Assembly (NCBI GenBank): GCA_903933475.1
Contig: CAIZKE010000109.1
Location: 1 to 5,691 of the forward strand
Origin: an uncultured Alphaproteobacteria bacterium
Lineage (GTDB): Bacteria; Pseudomonadota; Alphaproteobacteria; Caulobacterales; Caulobacteraceae
Direction of reading: 5' to 3'
Length of the DNA: 5,691 nt
The position numbers and the translations under genes were made by a program. Positions 5,075-5,691 of the stretch are shown one piece after another. The notes under the pieces are model-generated. The model saw only the letters and a program-made list of their open reading frames with translations, was not told the origin of the DNA and did not search any database. How positions within the stretch are numbered: the first letter of the stretch is position 1; each line of letters begins with the position of its first letter.

Positions 5075-5691
5075 GTGCGCGTCGCCCTGGTCCAGACCCG
5101 GACGCCGGCCTCGCAGGCGGCGGCGCTGGATCATGTCCTGCCCCTGGTGCGCCAGGCCGCGGACTCAGGTGCAGAGCTGATCCTGACCCCGGAGGGGACC
5201 AACATCCTGCAGAAGGACCGCGACCGCCTGAGGGCGTCCCTGACCACCGTCGAGGCGGATCCCGTGGTCTGCGGCCTTCGGGACCTGGCGCGCGAGCGCG
5301 GTGTGCACATCCTGGTCGGCTCGGCCCTGGTGGACGCCGGCGGCGAGAAGGCGGCCAACCGTAGCCTGCTCGTGGGTCCAGACGGCGAGATCGCCGCCGC
5401 CTACGACAAGCTGCACATGTTCGACGTCGACCTGCCCACGGGTGAGACCGCCCGGGAGAGCGCCGCCTACGCCCCCGGTGACCGGGCGGTGACCGCCCGC
5501 GCCGGCGAGGCCCGGCTGGGCCTGACCATCTGCTATGACATGCGCTTCCCGGCCCTCTATCGGGCCCTGGCGCAGGCGGGAGCCGAAGTCCTGACCGTGC
5601 CCGCCGCCTTCACCCGTCCGACGGGGCAGGCGCATTGGGAAATCCTGCTGCGCGCCCGGGCCATCGAGACCGGGAGCTTTGTCCTGGCCCC
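5075..5691 (+). CDS. Nitrilase-superfamily amidase, Nit1-like (partial, 3' end outside window)
   Basis: The reading frame is open to the window end and gives 205 residues of a protein probably about 270-280 long. The carbon-nitrogen hydrolase triad is visible: E40 (TPEGTN), K112 (YDKLHMFD) and C153 (LTICYDMRFP), with the accessory E124. The segments KLHMFDVDLP, ICYDMRFP, LAQAGAEVLTVPAAFT and GQAHWEILLRARAIET match Nit1/YbeM, the deaminated-glutathione amidase, better than Nit2 (omega-amidase) or beta-ureidopropionase. Its likely reaction is hydrolysis of deaminated glutathione to 2-oxoglutarate and cysteinylglycine, a metabolite-repair step. The GTG start lies 4 nt after the grxC stop; a G-rich GGCGGG (5061-5066) lies 8 nt ahead, inside grxC, so translation is probably coupled. 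The amidase class is certain; the Nit1 substrate is inferred from sequence memory and from the glutaredoxin neighbour. Confidence 0.9.
   Translation, partial: MRVALVQTRTPASQAAALDHVLPLVRQAADSGAELILTPEGTNILQKDRDRLRASLTTVEADPVVCGLRDLARERGVHILVGSALVDAGGEKAANRSLLVGPDGEIAAAYDKLHMFDVDLPTGETARESAAYAPGDRAVTARAGEARLGLTICYDMRFPALYRALAQAGAEVLTVPAAFTRPTGQAHWEILLRARAIETGSFVLA

Noticed and set aside
1..5691. GANTC (CcrM) site clustering
   Set aside because: Scattered sites occur (for example 323-327, 614-618, 1623-1627, 5162-5166), mostly inside genes, with no visible cluster.

Overview
The window is very GC-rich, densely packed bacterial chromosome. The gene content (RhlE-type helicase with an R/G-rich tail, MutT, a COG4240-type kinase, an NDUFAF5-like protein, and a ComF / glutaredoxin / carbon-nitrogen hydrolase run), the codon use and a palindromic intergenic repeat all suggest an alphaproteobacterium, most likely of the Caulobacterales (Caulobacter / Phenylobacterium / Brevundimonas type). 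That placement comes from recalled family resemblance, not from a search. I see no phage, plasmid, transposase, CRISPR, rRNA or tRNA signal. The content looks like core housekeeping and quality control rather than an accessory island.

Layout. Positions 4-112 hold a compound palindromic repeat just past the end of a minus-strand DEAD-box RNA helicase gene (130-1599). The only long intergenic region (1600-1865) separates this helicase from a divergent plus-strand pair: a MutT-type Nudix hydrolase (1866-2276) and a P-loop kinase of the D-glycerate 3-kinase family (2281-3081), 4 nt apart. The kinase runs tail to tail into a minus-strand NDUFAF5-like SAM-dependent protein (3069-3998), with a 13-nt overlap that is itself a perfect palindrome. 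That gene starts head to head with comF (3997-4782), the two ATG codons sharing a CATG. Downstream of comF, probably in one transcript, come a class I glutaredoxin (4813-5070) and, 4 nt later, a nitrilase-superfamily amidase most like deaminated-glutathione amidase (Nit1), cut off by the window end.

Themes. Several products act in cleaning or repair: MutT removes oxidised nucleotides, glutaredoxin uses glutathione to reduce disulfides, and a Nit1-type amidase would destroy deaminated glutathione made by transaminase side reactions. The NDUFAF5-like protein suggests a link to respiratory complex I assembly. None of this is clearly an undescribed system. The best second-look items are the 5' repeat, the two minimal gene junctions (palindromic tail-to-tail stops and shared CATG starts), the TTG start of the helicase overlapping a possible upstream ORF, and the likely ancestral complex I arginine-hydroxylase homologue.
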